A DNA stretch of 33,852 bases from Polymorphobacter sp. (GTDB lineage: Bacteria > Pseudomonadota > Alphaproteobacteria > Sphingomonadales > Sphingomonadaceae), in contig NZ_JANYGL010000001.1 of NCBI RefSeq assembly GCF_025362435.1, positions 1-33,852 of the forward strand. The letters run 5' to 3'. The notes below the pieces were generated by a model. The model saw nothing but the letters and a program-made list of their open reading frames with translations, was not told the origin of the DNA and did not search any database. Both the position numbers and the translations under genes were made by a program. Every line of letters begins with the position of its first letter. Position 1 is the stretch's first letter. Below are positions 15,869-24,518 of the stretch, in pieces.

Positions 15869-17086
15869 ATGTCGATCCTGTCCGCAACTACCGTTTCCGA
15901 AGCCGCCGCGGCGATGCACCCGCGGCTGGCACAAGCGATTGACGACGCTGGCGGGCGATCCTTGCGCGACGGCGTCGCGGTCCTTGCCGATGGCGAAGCA
16001 CGTGCCTCGACCGGCGGGGCGCACCCGATCGTAGTCGGCCGGTCGAAGTGGCCGCAGGTGTCGCTCGACGGCAGGGGCGGGGGCCTAGTCGAGTTCGCCG
16101 ACCCCGACATTCGTTTTGCCGCTGCGGTGATCGTCGCGCTCGCCCGGGGCGACACGGCGGCGCTCGCCGACCCGGCGTCGATCGCGCTCGCCACTCTCGC
16201 CGCGCGCGTCGCCGACCGCAGCATCACCGTCCTGATCGGCGGGGCGACGGGGACCGGCAAGGAGGTCCTTGCCCGCTCGATCCATGCCGCTTCGCCGCGC
16301 CGTAACGCCGCCTTCGTCGCGGTCAACTGCGCCGCGCTCCCCGAAGCGATGCTCGAGTCGCTGTTGTTCGGCCACGAGCGCGGGGCCTTCACCGGGGCAG
16401 GCGCGAGCGCTCTCGGACTGTTCCGCGCGGCCGATGGCGGCACGCTGCTGCTCGACGAGATCGCCGAACTTCCGCTCGGGTTGCAGGCGAAGTTGCTGCG
16501 AGCGTTGCAGGAAAACGAGGTGCTGCCGATCGGCGCGACCAGCCCGGTCAAGGTCGACGTCCGCATTATCGCCGCCGCGAACCGCGACCTTGCCGCCGAA
16601 GTTGCCGCCGGGCGTTTCCGCGCCGACCTATTCTACCGGATTGCGGTATTCCCGCTGGCAACGACGCCGCTCGCCAGCCGCCGTGCCGATATCGTCCCGA
16701 TCGCGGCGGCGCTGTGGCTGCGGCAGGGGACCACGGCGTGGCCGACAGCGGCGGCGCTCGCGCGCCTCGAGGCGCACGACTGGCCGGGGAACGTCCGTGA
16801 ACTTGGCAACGTGCTCGCGCGGGCGGCGGTAATCGCCGAGGGCGACCGGATCGAGGCGCGCGATATCGTCTTCGATGCGCCCGCGATGCCGCCGGTTGCG
16901 GCGTCGCTCGGCGGTGCGATCCGCGAGCGTGAGTTCGACGTCATCAGCGCGACGCTCGCCGACTGCGCCGGGCGGCGGGGCGAAACCGCGTCGCGGCTCG
17001 GCATCAGCGAGCGGACGCTGCGCTACAAGCTCGCTGCGATGTCGGCGGGTCGCCTGCCGGCGATGGCGGGGATGACGATGCAATGA
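15869..17086 (+). CDS. flbD: Sigma-54-dependent flagellar transcription activator (FlbD/FleQ type)
   Basis: The 405-residue enhancer-binding protein drives RNA polymerase-sigma-54. The AAA+ domain (about 105-330) has Walker A GATGTGKE (125-132, with Ala where GESGTGKE has Glu), the sigma-54 contact loop GAFTGA (172-177), Walker B GTLLLDE (191-197) and arginines in RFRADLFYR (249-257). A Fis-type HTH (about 365-393, around TASRLGISERTLRYKL) binds DNA. The N-terminal 105 residues show no receiver-domain acidic pocket, so phosphorylation control is unlikely. FlbD of Caulobacter also has an N-terminal receiver-like domain, so this form is reduced. It probably activates its own operon through the three upstream boxes, which is an inference. 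Its stop overlaps fliE (ATGA). Confidence 0.9.
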   Translation: MSILSATTVSEAAAAMHPRLAQAIDDAGGRSLRDGVAVLADGEARASTGGAHPIVVGRSKWPQVSLDGRGGGLVEFADPDIRFAAAVIVALARGDTAALADPASIALATLAARVADRSITVLIGGATGTGKEVLARSIHAASPRRNAAFVAVNCAALPEAMLESLLFGHERGAFTGAGASALGLFRAADGGTLLLDEIAELPLGLQAKLLRALQENEVLPIGATSPVKVDVRIIAAANRDLAAEVAAGRFRADLFYRIAVFPLATTPLASRRADIVPIAAALWLRQGTTAWPTAAALARLEAHDWPGNVRELGNVLARAAVIAEGDRIEARDIVFDAPAMPPVAASLGGAIREREFDVISATLADCAGRRGETASRLGISERTLRYKLAAMSAGRLPAMAGMTMQ

Positions 17087-17430
17087 TTGGACCCGTCACC
17101 GGGGCGGCGATCGCGCCGCTCAAGGGAATCGACACCAGCAGCGTCCTCGCCCTCCGCGCCCAAATCCTTGACCGGAACGCCGCACTGTCGGGCAAGGCCG
17201 AGCCCGTAAAGAGTGGCTTCGAAAGCGCGATTACTGAGGCACTGCGCGCGGTCAACGGAACCCAGGCCAAGGCCGGCGACATCTCGGCGGCGTTCGAGCG
17301 CGGCGACACCGTCGACATCGCCTCGGTCATGCTCGCCCGGCAGAAGGCGTCGATCGCCTTCGAGGCGACACTCCAGGTCCGCAACAAATTGCTGTCGGCC
17401 TACCATGACGTGATGAGCATGCCGGTATGA
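17083..17430 (+). CDS. fliE: Flagellar MS ring-rod junction protein FliE
   Basis: The 115-residue protein has the FliE C-terminal pattern: AITEALRAVNGTQAKAGDISAAFERGD, split across helices, then VMLARQKASIAFEATLQVRNKLLSAYHDVMSMPV. FliE joins the MS ring to the rod and is an early substrate of the flagellar export apparatus, so it has no Sec signal. Length is typical. The start ATG overlaps the stop of the activator gene, and the stop overlaps fliF, which supports a single transcript. Confidence 0.95.
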   Translation: MIGPVTGAAIAPLKGIDTSSVLALRAQILDRNAALSGKAEPVKSGFESAITEALRAVNGTQAKAGDISAAFERGDTVDIASVMLARQKASIAFEATLQVRNKLLSAYHDVMSMPV

Positions 17431-18986
17431 GCGACCTCGCGTTGCTCGATCCGCACGCGATGACGCCGTTCGCCGGGCTGCGGCTGCGCGCGGCGCGGCT
17501 GATCGCGCAGCCGGCGGTTCGGCGCTCGCTGCCGGCGCTCGCGGTCCTGCTCGCGCTCGTCGTCGCGGGGGGGCTGTGGCTAGCGTTGCGCGCGCCCGAC
17601 TACCGCCCGGTGTTTGTGCAATTGGGCGAGGCCGACAAGGCGGCGGTACTCGCCGCGCTCCAGACCGGCAACTTCAAGGCGCATGTCGATCCCGACACCG
17701 GCGCGGTCGAGGTCGCCGCGAGCGACGTCGCCGCGGCGCGGATCATGCTCGCGGGGCAGGGACTGCCCAAGGCGGCGGCGAGCGGGCTCGATGTTCTCGG
17801 CACGATGCCGCTCGGCAGCAGCCGCGCAGTCGAGACGGCACGGCTCAAGTCGGCAGCGGAGAGCGACCTCGCCGCGAGCATCATGGCAATCGACGGGGTC
17901 GACCACGCCACCGTCCACCTCGCCGCCGGCGAGCAGTCGGTGTTCATCCGCGACGCCGCCGCGCCGACCGCATCGGTGTTCGTCCGCCTCGCCCCCGGGC
18001 GCAGCCTTAACGACGCGCAGGTCCGCGCGATCGTCCACCTCGTCGCGTCGTCGGTCGCCGGGCTGTCACCCGACCGGGTCAGCGTCGTCGACCAGTCGGG
18101 CACGCTGTTGTCGGGCGACGCCAGCGGTCCGCTCGGCGACAGCGCGCGGCAGCTGGCGTACCAGTCGAGCGTCGAGGACGGCTTGCGCCGCCGCGTCGTC
18201 GCGCTGCTGACGCCGATCCTCGGCGCGGGGAACTTCTCCACCCAGGTCGCCGCCGACCTCGACTTTTCGGTCAACGAGGCGACCCGCGAAAGCTACGACA
18301 AGGACGGCGTTCTGCGCTCCGACCAGAGCAGCACCGCGACCGAAGCCGGCCAGCAGCCTGCACGCGGCATCCCGGGAGCGCTGTCGAACACCGTCCCGCC
18401 CGCGGCGCAGGTCTCGGCGGCGCCGCCGATCCCGGCGCTCCCCGCGGTCGTCCCGGGAACCCGCAGCGAGAGCTACATCCGCGGCTACGAAATCGGCAAG
18501 GCGGTGTCGGTCACCCGTGCACCCGTCGGCGCGGTCCGGCGCGTGTCGGTCGCCGTCGTCGTCCGCGATTCGTCGCTCGGCGCGGCGAGAGAACAGGCGG
18601 GGCAGGTCGCTCTGCTTACCGGGTTGGTCCGCAGCGCGGTTGGCTACGACGTCCGCCGCGGCGATGTCGTCACCGTCGCCGGGCGGGCCTTCGTCGCGCC
18701 CCCGATCGAGCCCGCGGCGAAGTGGTGGGAATTGCCTCTCGTCGCCACGGGTGTGGAGGCGGTGGCTGCTCTAGGCGGCGTTGCGCTCCTAGTGTTCGGG
18801 GTCGTGCGGCCCTTTGTGCGCGTACCGGTCCCCGAGCCGCAACGCTTTGAAGACATGCCCGAAATCATCGAACTGGAGCCGCACGACTACGCCCTCAAGC
18901 TCGCCGAAACCCGGTTACTCGTCGGCCAGGACGTCGACCGCGCCTCGGCGGTGGTCCGGCAGATGATGGCGGCGGACGAGGCATGA
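17427..18986 (+). CDS. fliF: Flagellar MS-ring protein FliF
   Basis: The 519-residue inner-membrane protein builds the MS ring, the base of the flagellum. It has a first membrane helix at about 35-54 and a periplasmic ring-building region beginning PDYRPVFVQLGEADKAAV, with the conserved block VDHATVHLAAGE. A less ordered Pro/Ala-rich stretch (about 310-345) leads to a second helix (about 437-460). The C-terminal cytoplasmic tail, with EDMPEIIELEPHDYALK, is the expected FliG-binding region. Slightly shorter than enteric FliF. ATGA overlaps on both sides. Confidence 0.96.
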   Translation: MSDLALLDPHAMTPFAGLRLRAARLIAQPAVRRSLPALAVLLALVVAGGLWLALRAPDYRPVFVQLGEADKAAVLAALQTGNFKAHVDPDTGAVEVAASDVAAARIMLAGQGLPKAAASGLDVLGTMPLGSSRAVETARLKSAAESDLAASIMAIDGVDHATVHLAAGEQSVFIRDAAAPTASVFVRLAPGRSLNDAQVRAIVHLVASSVAGLSPDRVSVVDQSGTLLSGDASGPLGDSARQLAYQSSVEDGLRRRVVALLTPILGAGNFSTQVAADLDFSVNEATRESYDKDGVLRSDQSSTATEAGQQPARGIPGALSNTVPPAAQVSAAPPIPALPAVVPGTRSESYIRGYEIGKAVSVTRAPVGAVRRVSVAVVVRDSSLGAAREQAGQVALLTGLVRSAVGYDVRRGDVVTVAGRAFVAPPIEPAAKWWELPLVATGVEAVAALGGVALLVFGVVRPFVRVPVPEPQRFEDMPEIIELEPHDYALKLAETRLLVGQDVDRASAVVRQMMAADEA

Positions 18987-19978
18987 TCCACGACAACCTC
19001 ACCGGCGCGCAGAAATGCGCGGTGCTGCTGCTGCTCCTCGACGAGCTCCAAGCCGCTGAATTGCTGCGGCAAATGGCGTCGGAGGAGGTTCGCGCGGTCG
19101 GCCGCGCGATGCTCTCGGTCGCCGAAATCGAGCCGCGCGCGATCGACACCGTGCTCGACGAATTCCTCGCCGCGAGCAAGACGACGGTCGCGCTCGGCGG
19201 CGGCGGCGTTCAGGTCCGCTCGGTCCTCGAGCGGGCCCTCGGCCCCCAACTCGCCGGCGGCCTCCTCGGCGAACTCGGTCCCCCGGTCACCCCGCGCCCC
19301 TTCGCCGCCCTTGAATGGATCCAACCCGTTGCAATCGCTGCGATGTTAGCCGCCGAACACCCGCAGGCGGCGGCAGTCGTCCTCGCCCATCTCGAGCCCC
19401 AGCGCGCGTCCGACGTCCTTGCCGAGCTGCCCGAAGCGCTCCAGCCCGACATCCTTTACCGGCTGGCGACGATGGGGCCTGTTGCCGGAGTCGTCGTTGC
19501 CGGGCTCGACCGGGCGTTCGAAGCGCGCCTCGCCAAGGCCCCGATTACTCCTCCGGCGGCGGTCGTCGCCGGTCCCGATCTCGCCGCGCGGCTGATCTCG
19601 ATGGCGCCGGATCAGGCGCGCCTGCTCGCGGCGCTGCGCGATCTCGACCCGGAAATGACTGAATCTATTGCCGAAAACCTGTTTGTATTCGACGACCTGC
19701 TCAAGATCGACCCGCGGGGGATGCAGGCGCTCGTCCGCGAGGTCGAGGCCGAACAGCTCACCCTCGCGCTCAAGGGCGCAGGCGAGCCGCTTCGCGCCCA
19801 CGTCTTTGCCGCGATGTCGGCACGCGCGGCGGCGGGGATGCAGGACGATCTCGCCGACCTCGGCCCGACCAAGCTCGCCGAGGTTCGCGTCGCGCAGGCC
19901 GGAATCGCCGCGGTGGTCCGCCGCCTCGCCGACGCCGGGACGCTGATGATGCCGGGGAGCGCCGCCGGTTATGTCTAG
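18983..19978 (+). CDS. fliG: Flagellar motor switch protein FliG
   Basis: The 331-residue C-ring protein transmits torque from the stator and sits on FliF. The EHPQ motif of the middle domain is at 125-128. In the C-terminal torque domain the charged residues known from E. coli are kept at the same numbers: Lys264, Arg281, Asp288, Asp289 and a Lys at 297 (Arg in E. coli). It therefore looks fully functional, in contrast to the reduced FliM. The start overlaps fliF by 4 bases and the end overlaps fliH by 8. Confidence 0.96.
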   Translation: MIHDNLTGAQKCAVLLLLLDELQAAELLRQMASEEVRAVGRAMLSVAEIEPRAIDTVLDEFLAASKTTVALGGGGVQVRSVLERALGPQLAGGLLGELGPPVTPRPFAALEWIQPVAIAAMLAAEHPQAAAVVLAHLEPQRASDVLAELPEALQPDILYRLATMGPVAGVVVAGLDRAFEARLAKAPITPPAAVVAGPDLAARLISMAPDQARLLAALRDLDPEMTESIAENLFVFDDLLKIDPRGMQALVREVEAEQLTLALKGAGEPLRAHVFAAMSARAAAGMQDDLADLGPTKLAEVRVAQAGIAAVVRRLADAGTLMMPGSAAGYV

Positions 19979-20510
19979 CGCCGCCGCCTCGTCAGCCGGC
20001 CTCGCGTCGCTCTACGCGGCGATGCTGCCGCCGCTCCCGGAGCCCGATCCCGAGCCACCGGTCGACGTTCAGGCGATCGCTGACGAAGCGTATCGAGCGG
20101 GATTTGCCGCCGGAACGGCACAGGCGGAGGCGGCGATCGAGCCCGAGCGCGTTCTGCTGAAGACCGCGACCGCCGCGTTGATTGCTGCATCGGTCATCGA
20201 ACCCGACACCGTCCGTGGCGTCTTCCTCAACCTTGTAAGAGCGTTGGCCGGAGCAGCCGTCGCCGCTGAATTGCAGGTCAACCCCGCGGTGATATCGCGG
20301 CTGGTCGACACTGCACTGGCGAGTATCGAGACCCGCGACGGCATCGTCGTCTGGCTCCATCCCGACGATGTCGACGTCATGGCGCTCTATCTGCCGGTCG
20401 TCGCTGACGAGACGTTGCAGCGCGGAACCGTCGTCATCGACGGGCCCAGCTTCGTCGTCCGCGACAGCCTCGACGCGCGGCTCGCGGTGATCGTCGAGGC
20501 GCTGGCATGA
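19971..20510 (+). CDS. fliH: Flagellar export ATPase regulator FliH
   Basis: The 179-residue protein sits between fliG and fliI, where fliH is expected. A Pro/Glu-rich N-terminus (about 17-35) precedes a helix with small-residue repeats (YRAGFAAGTAQAEAAIEPE), as in the GxxxG segments of FliH. The C-terminal half fits the FliH/HrpE domain, for example the segment VVWLHPDDVDVMALYL. FliH binds FliI and tethers it to the C ring. It is short for the family and assigned by features plus position. Translationally coupled on both sides. Confidence 0.85.
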   Translation: MSSAAASSAGLASLYAAMLPPLPEPDPEPPVDVQAIADEAYRAGFAAGTAQAEAAIEPERVLLKTATAALIAASVIEPDTVRGVFLNLVRALAGAAVAAELQVNPAVISRLVDTALASIETRDGIVVWLHPDDVDVMALYLPVVADETLQRGTVVIDGPSFVVRDSLDARLAVIVEALA

Positions 20511-21817
20511 CGGTCTCGACCGCCCTCGCCATGCTGGCAGCAAGCGCGCCGATCGTCGGTGCTCCCACGCCGGTCATCGGCGGACGGATCGTCGCCTACG
20601 ACGGACTGACCCTCGAAGCGGCGGGTGTCGATCTCGCGGTCGGCACGGTCTGCGCGGTCGGTCCCGCCGGTGTCGCCGCCGAGGTCATCGGCTTCCGCGA
20701 CCGGCGCAGCGTCCTGATGGGGCTGGCCGCGCTGGGCCCGCTGCTACCCGGCGGCGCGGTGCTCCCGCTCCGTGGCGAGGCGCGCGCGAGCGTCGGCTCG
20801 GCGTTGCTCGGGCGCGTCATCGACGGCGGTGGCCGGTTGCTCGACGGCGGACCGCCACTACCGAGCATGGCCAAGGTGCCGCTCGAGCCCCCCGTCGGTA
20901 ATCCGCTTGCCAAGACCGGGATCACCGCCGTCCTCGACGTCGGTGTCCGCGCGATCAACGCGCTGCTCACCCTCGGGCGCGGCCAGCGCGTCGGGATCAT
21001 GGCGGGGAGCGGGGTCGGCAAGTCGGTCCTGCTCGGGCAGATCGCGCGCTTCACCGCCGCCGACATCGTCGTCGTCGCGCTGATCGGCGAGCGCGGGCGC
21101 GAGATCGCCGATTTCCTCGAACGCCAGGTCGGCGACGCCGCTCGCGCCCGGACTGTCGTCGTCGCCGTCCCCGCCGACGACGCGCCTTTGCTCCGCGTGC
21201 GCGGCGTGATGCGCGCGCATGCGATCGCCGAATGGTTTCGCGGGCAGGGCAGGCAGGTCGTCCTGATCGTCGATAGCCTGACCCGCGTCGCCCACGCCCA
21301 GCGCGAGATCGGCCTCGCATTGGGCGAGGCCGCCGGCGCGCGCGGCTATCCACCGTCGGCGATCGCACTGCTGCCGCGACTGGTCGAGCGTGCAGGAAAC
21401 GACGCCGTCAGCGGCGGGTCGATCACCGCGATCTACACCGTCCTCGCCGACGGCGACGACATGAACGACCCAATCGTCGATGCCGCGCGCGGTGTGCTCG
21501 ACGGGCATATCGTACTGTCGCGTGCCGAGGCGCAGGGTGGGATCTACCCGGCGATCGACCTTGCCGCGTCGATCAGCCGGGTGATGAGCGACATCGCCAG
21601 CCCCGAACACCGCGCCGCGGCAACGCGCTTCCGTCGCGCGCATCGCCTCGTCGAGGACAACCGTGATCTCGTGCTGATGGGGGCCTACGCCCCCGGAGCC
21701 GACCGCGAACTCGACGCGGCAATGGCGGCGCGCGCGGCGATGGACGCGTTCCGCTGCCAGGCCGCCGACGAGCAGGCCGATTTCGTCACCTCGGTCGCCA
21801 TGCTTGGTGCCCTATGA
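20507..21817 (+). CDS. fliI: Flagellum-specific ATPase FliI
   Basis: The 436-residue ATPase powers or primes flagellar protein export and is related to the F1 beta subunit. It has Walker A GSGVGKS (167-173) and Walker B VVLIVDSLTRVAHAQREIGL. The family block GYPPSAIALLPRLVERAG and the catalytic-site region SGGSITAIYTVLADGDD follow. Full length. The start overlaps fliH and the end overlaps fliJ (ATGA). Works at the cytoplasmic face of the export gate with FliH and FliJ. Confidence 0.97.
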   Translation: MTVSTALAMLAASAPIVGAPTPVIGGRIVAYDGLTLEAAGVDLAVGTVCAVGPAGVAAEVIGFRDRRSVLMGLAALGPLLPGGAVLPLRGEARASVGSALLGRVIDGGGRLLDGGPPLPSMAKVPLEPPVGNPLAKTGITAVLDVGVRAINALLTLGRGQRVGIMAGSGVGKSVLLGQIARFTAADIVVVALIGERGREIADFLERQVGDAARARTVVVAVPADDAPLLRVRGVMRAHAIAEWFRGQGRQVVLIVDSLTRVAHAQREIGLALGEAAGARGYPPSAIALLPRLVERAGNDAVSGGSITAIYTVLADGDDMNDPIVDAARGVLDGHIVLSRAEAQGGIYPAIDLAASISRVMSDIASPEHRAAATRFRRAHRLVEDNRDLVLMGAYAPGADRELDAAMAARAAMDAFRCQAADEQADFVTSVAMLGAL

Positions 21818-22185
21818 CGACGCGGCACGATCGCCTCGCGCGGCTGCTGGCAATTCGGCGTGTCCGGCTGCGCGTCGCGGCGAGCGCCCTCGCCCGGGCG
21901 GCAACTGCAGCGGCGGTGACTGCAGCGACCGCGGCGCGGCTTGGCGAACTTCGCGCCGAGTTCCGCGGGCAGTACGGCTTCGCCGCAGGCTATGCGATCA
22001 AGGCGGCCGCGGCGACACGTGCAGCGCTGCACGTCGCAGAGATTACTCAGGCGATCCGCCTCGTCGACGCCGAAGCGCGCCGCACCGTGTTGCAGGGTGA
22101 TTTCCGCAATCGACGCGCCGGTGTCGATGCCGTCGCGCGCGCCGTCGACCGCGCGACCGGCGATGCCAAGGCGGTCGCGACATGA
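21814..22185 (+). CDS. fliJ: Flagellar export stalk/chaperone protein FliJ
   Basis: The 123-residue protein is strongly alanine- and arginine-rich and predicted to be almost entirely alpha-helical, as expected for the coiled-coil FliJ that inserts into the FliI hexamer. Sequence similarity to known FliJ is hard to see by eye, so the call rests on position directly after fliI, size and composition. Coupled to both neighbours by 4-base overlaps. Confidence 0.72.
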   Translation: MTTRHDRLARLLAIRRVRLRVAASALARAATAAAVTAATAARLGELRAEFRGQYGFAAGYAIKAAAATRAALHVAEITQAIRLVDAEARRTVLQGDFRNRRAGVDAVARAVDRATGDAKAVAT

Positions 22186-24008
22186 TCGCCTCCAGCGTGG
22201 ACCGCAGTGGCGTGCTGCCGCTCGTCGCGGTCGCGGTGACGAGCAGTTCCAGTGGCTTCACGATGCCGCCGCCCGAATTTGCGGAAGGACCGACGATAAC
22301 CGGGGCGTCGCCAGCTAAGGCCACCGCGACAACCGACGTTAGTCACTTGATGGTGTCGCCGGAACTGCTTCCTCTCTCCAAACTTGGCGAGCGTCAGGGC
22401 GGGGCGGCGACAGCTGTAGCGGCGGCTGAACTGCTAGCAACGAAACTAGCACCGGTCGAGGCGCCGCCCGCGCCTCCGGCAGCGCCGGGACTACTATCGA
22501 CACAGGCGCCTTCGGTGTCGCCCGCAGCAGCATCGACGTCGCCAGTGGCAAGCGCATCGCGCGGGGCGGGAGCGGCGCGGTCGTCAGCCGGCGCCCCGTC
22601 GAGCGCGATCACACCGCCTGAGGTGGAGTCGGTACCTCCCGCCGCCCGCCGACACAGCGGCTCGGCGACCGCCGTGACAACCACACGGAGGCACAAGCTG
22701 CCCGATCCACCGCCTCCAGTGATGGCCGCGTCTGCTCTGACACCCCCGCCGCCGCCTGTTGCACAACTGACTGCTGTGCCCGGTGGCTTGGCTTCGGAAA
22801 CGACACAGACGGCGGACCGTGCGACGAGCGAGCCGCTGGTCTCCGCCCTGCTTGAACGCAGCGTCGGCATGCCTTTGATCGGCCTTCCGCCGACCCTCAA
22901 CGCGGCGGACGCGCAGCCCGCGCCTAGGCCCGCCGCGAATACCGGAGCGCCCGTCTTCATCGGTGCCGCAGCGCCTGCTGTCTCATTAGATGGGGTCATG
23001 CTCGGCAGTGCCTCTCTCGTTTCAGCACATACCGTCGCCGCGGTCGCACTTTCATTCGCTCAGCCGGTCACGCTAGCGTCGGCCGCGCCGACAACCCCAC
23101 TGGAGCCCGGTAAGTCCGACAAAGGCGCAGTGCCGACATCGCTGCTCGATCACGCCGCGGTGGCGCCGGGATCGCCGGTAGTTCTGTCGGGAGCTCAGCC
23201 CGCTTCGCCGACAGCGGCATCGAGCTCTGGCGCCCTTGGTGCCTTCCCGGTCGGCTCCATTGTCCCGCCCGCCATCAACATGCCAGCCGTTGTCAGCGCC
23301 CCAGCGACAGGAGTCGCCCCGGCCACGGCGGCCGGCTCAGCGACACCTACCGTCACGCTAACAGCAACAATTCCGGTGCCAGCGAATGTTGCATCACCAG
23401 CAACCGACACGGCCATTTACCCAGCCGGCGTCGCCGTTCCCGTGGCGCCTCACGCGACAACGCCGACTGCGCGACAGGATCAGCCTGTCGGCGGCCCGCC
23501 GTCTGCCGCGCCTCGCGAGCGCTCCGATCCGCCAGTCTACACGGTCGCCGCACCCTCGCCGCCAAGCGCAACCCTTGCCGTCCCGAGGCATTCGCCCGCA
23601 CCGTCTCACCTCGACCCGGTGCCGCCGAAGTCCGCCGAGTTTGCCCTCGAGACGTCCTCGCTGGGGGCGATTGGCGCCGAGGTCACGCGGCGCGATCACG
23701 CGGCGGGCGACGCGCTCCACGTCCATTTCGCGGTCGATCGCAGCGGCACCGCAGCCTTAATTGCGAGTTCGAGCGAGGGGCTTGAGCGGGCGGTCGTCTC
23801 GACCGGCAACCGGCTTGATGCGGTCACGATCGAGGTTCGCGGCGCCACGACGGCGGCGGCGTCGAGCGGCTCGGACCCGGCGGGGAGCGCCGGGCATCGC
23901 GGCGATGCCCCGCGACATCGACCAGCCACGCAGTCGCCCCCGCAAGCAACATCAACGCGCGCCCGATCGCCGGCAATCAAGCCGGTCGTTCGCGACCGCT
24001 TCGCCTGA
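22182..24008 (+). CDS. fliK: Flagellar hook-length control protein FliK
   Basis: The 608-residue protein consists mainly of a low-complexity Pro/Ala/Ser/Thr/Val-rich region (about 40-490). It is followed by a compact C-terminal domain (about 505-565, around LHVHFAVDRSGTAALIASSS and LDAVTIEVRG) resembling the FliK substrate-switch domain. A final disordered tail is basic. FliK is secreted during hook growth, measures hook length and flips the export gate specificity by contacting FlhB, encoded downstream. Codon use and GC content look more relaxed than in the neighbours, which fits a fast-evolving ruler region. Starts in an overlap with fliJ. Confidence 0.85.
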   Translation: MIASSVDRSGVLPLVAVAVTSSSSGFTMPPPEFAEGPTITGASPAKATATTDVSHLMVSPELLPLSKLGERQGGAATAVAAAELLATKLAPVEAPPAPPAAPGLLSTQAPSVSPAAASTSPVASASRGAGAARSSAGAPSSAITPPEVESVPPAARRHSGSATAVTTTRRHKLPDPPPPVMAASALTPPPPPVAQLTAVPGGLASETTQTADRATSEPLVSALLERSVGMPLIGLPPTLNAADAQPAPRPAANTGAPVFIGAAAPAVSLDGVMLGSASLVSAHTVAAVALSFAQPVTLASAAPTTPLEPGKSDKGAVPTSLLDHAAVAPGSPVVLSGAQPASPTAASSSGALGAFPVGSIVPPAINMPAVVSAPATGVAPATAAGSATPTVTLTATIPVPANVASPATDTAIYPAGVAVPVAPHATTPTARQDQPVGGPPSAAPRERSDPPVYTVAAPSPPSATLAVPRHSPAPSHLDPVPPKSAEFALETSSLGAIGAEVTRRDHAAGDALHVHFAVDRSGTAALIASSSEGLERAVVSTGNRLDAVTIEVRGATTAAASSGSDPAGSAGHRGDAPRHRPATQSPPQATSTRARSPAIKPVVRDRFA

Positions 24009-24017
24009 GGATTCGCC

Positions 24018-24518
24018 ATGGCCGAGACGATTCCCAAGATATCCAAACCGAAGAAAGGGCTCGGCAGCATCGTTATCGTCGCGTTCGCCTTCCTCGGCGC
24101 GGCGGTCGGCAGCGGCGGCGCGTTGGTCGGGGTCGCGACGCTCAAGCCGGGGCTCTTGATCGGGCGTGCGGCGCCTCCGGCTCCGGTGGCGCAGGCGGCG
24201 ACCGCAATCGAATATGTCGAGCTCGACAACGCCTTCACCTCGAACCTCGCCGATACCGGGCGCTATCTCCAGCTGCGGATCGCGGTGTCGAACACCGGCG
24301 GGCCACCGGTGGCGGCGGCGCTGGCCCAGCATAAGTTGGCCATCGTCTCGGCGGTGCTTGCGGTGCTCGGCGAGGTCGGCGAGGCCGATGTCGCCGACCG
24401 CGCGGCGAAGACCAAGCTCCGCGCGACGGTCCGCACCGCGATCAACGACGTCCTCAGCCACAACGCTCACGTCGGCGGGGTCGACGAGGTGTTCTTCACC
24501 AGCTTGGTCGTGCAGTGA
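24018..24518 (+). CDS. fliL: Flagellar basal body-associated protein FliL
   Basis: The 166-residue membrane protein has a short cytoplasmic start rich in lysine (PKISKPKKG) and a membrane helix at about 16-38. Its periplasmic domain contains VELDNAFTSNLADTGRYLQL and, at the end, HVGGVDEVFFTSLVVQ, matching FliL. FliL rings surround the stator and increase torque. The ribosome site GAGGA lies before the ATG, and the gap to fliK (9 bases) is the first non-overlapping junction after the activator gene. The end overlaps fliM. Confidence 0.93.
   Translation: MAETIPKISKPKKGLGSIVIVAFAFLGAAVGSGGALVGVATLKPGLLIGRAAPPAPVAQAATAIEYVELDNAFTSNLADTGRYLQLRIAVSNTGGPPVAAALAQHKLAIVSAVLAVLGEVGEADVADRAAKTKLRATVRTAINDVLSHNAHVGGVDEVFFTSLVVQ

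Noticed and set aside
15905-15945. Second sigma-54-like sequence (CTGGCACAAGCGATTGAC) inside the activator gene
   Set aside because: It lacks the GC of the -12 element at the required spacing and lies within coding sequence.
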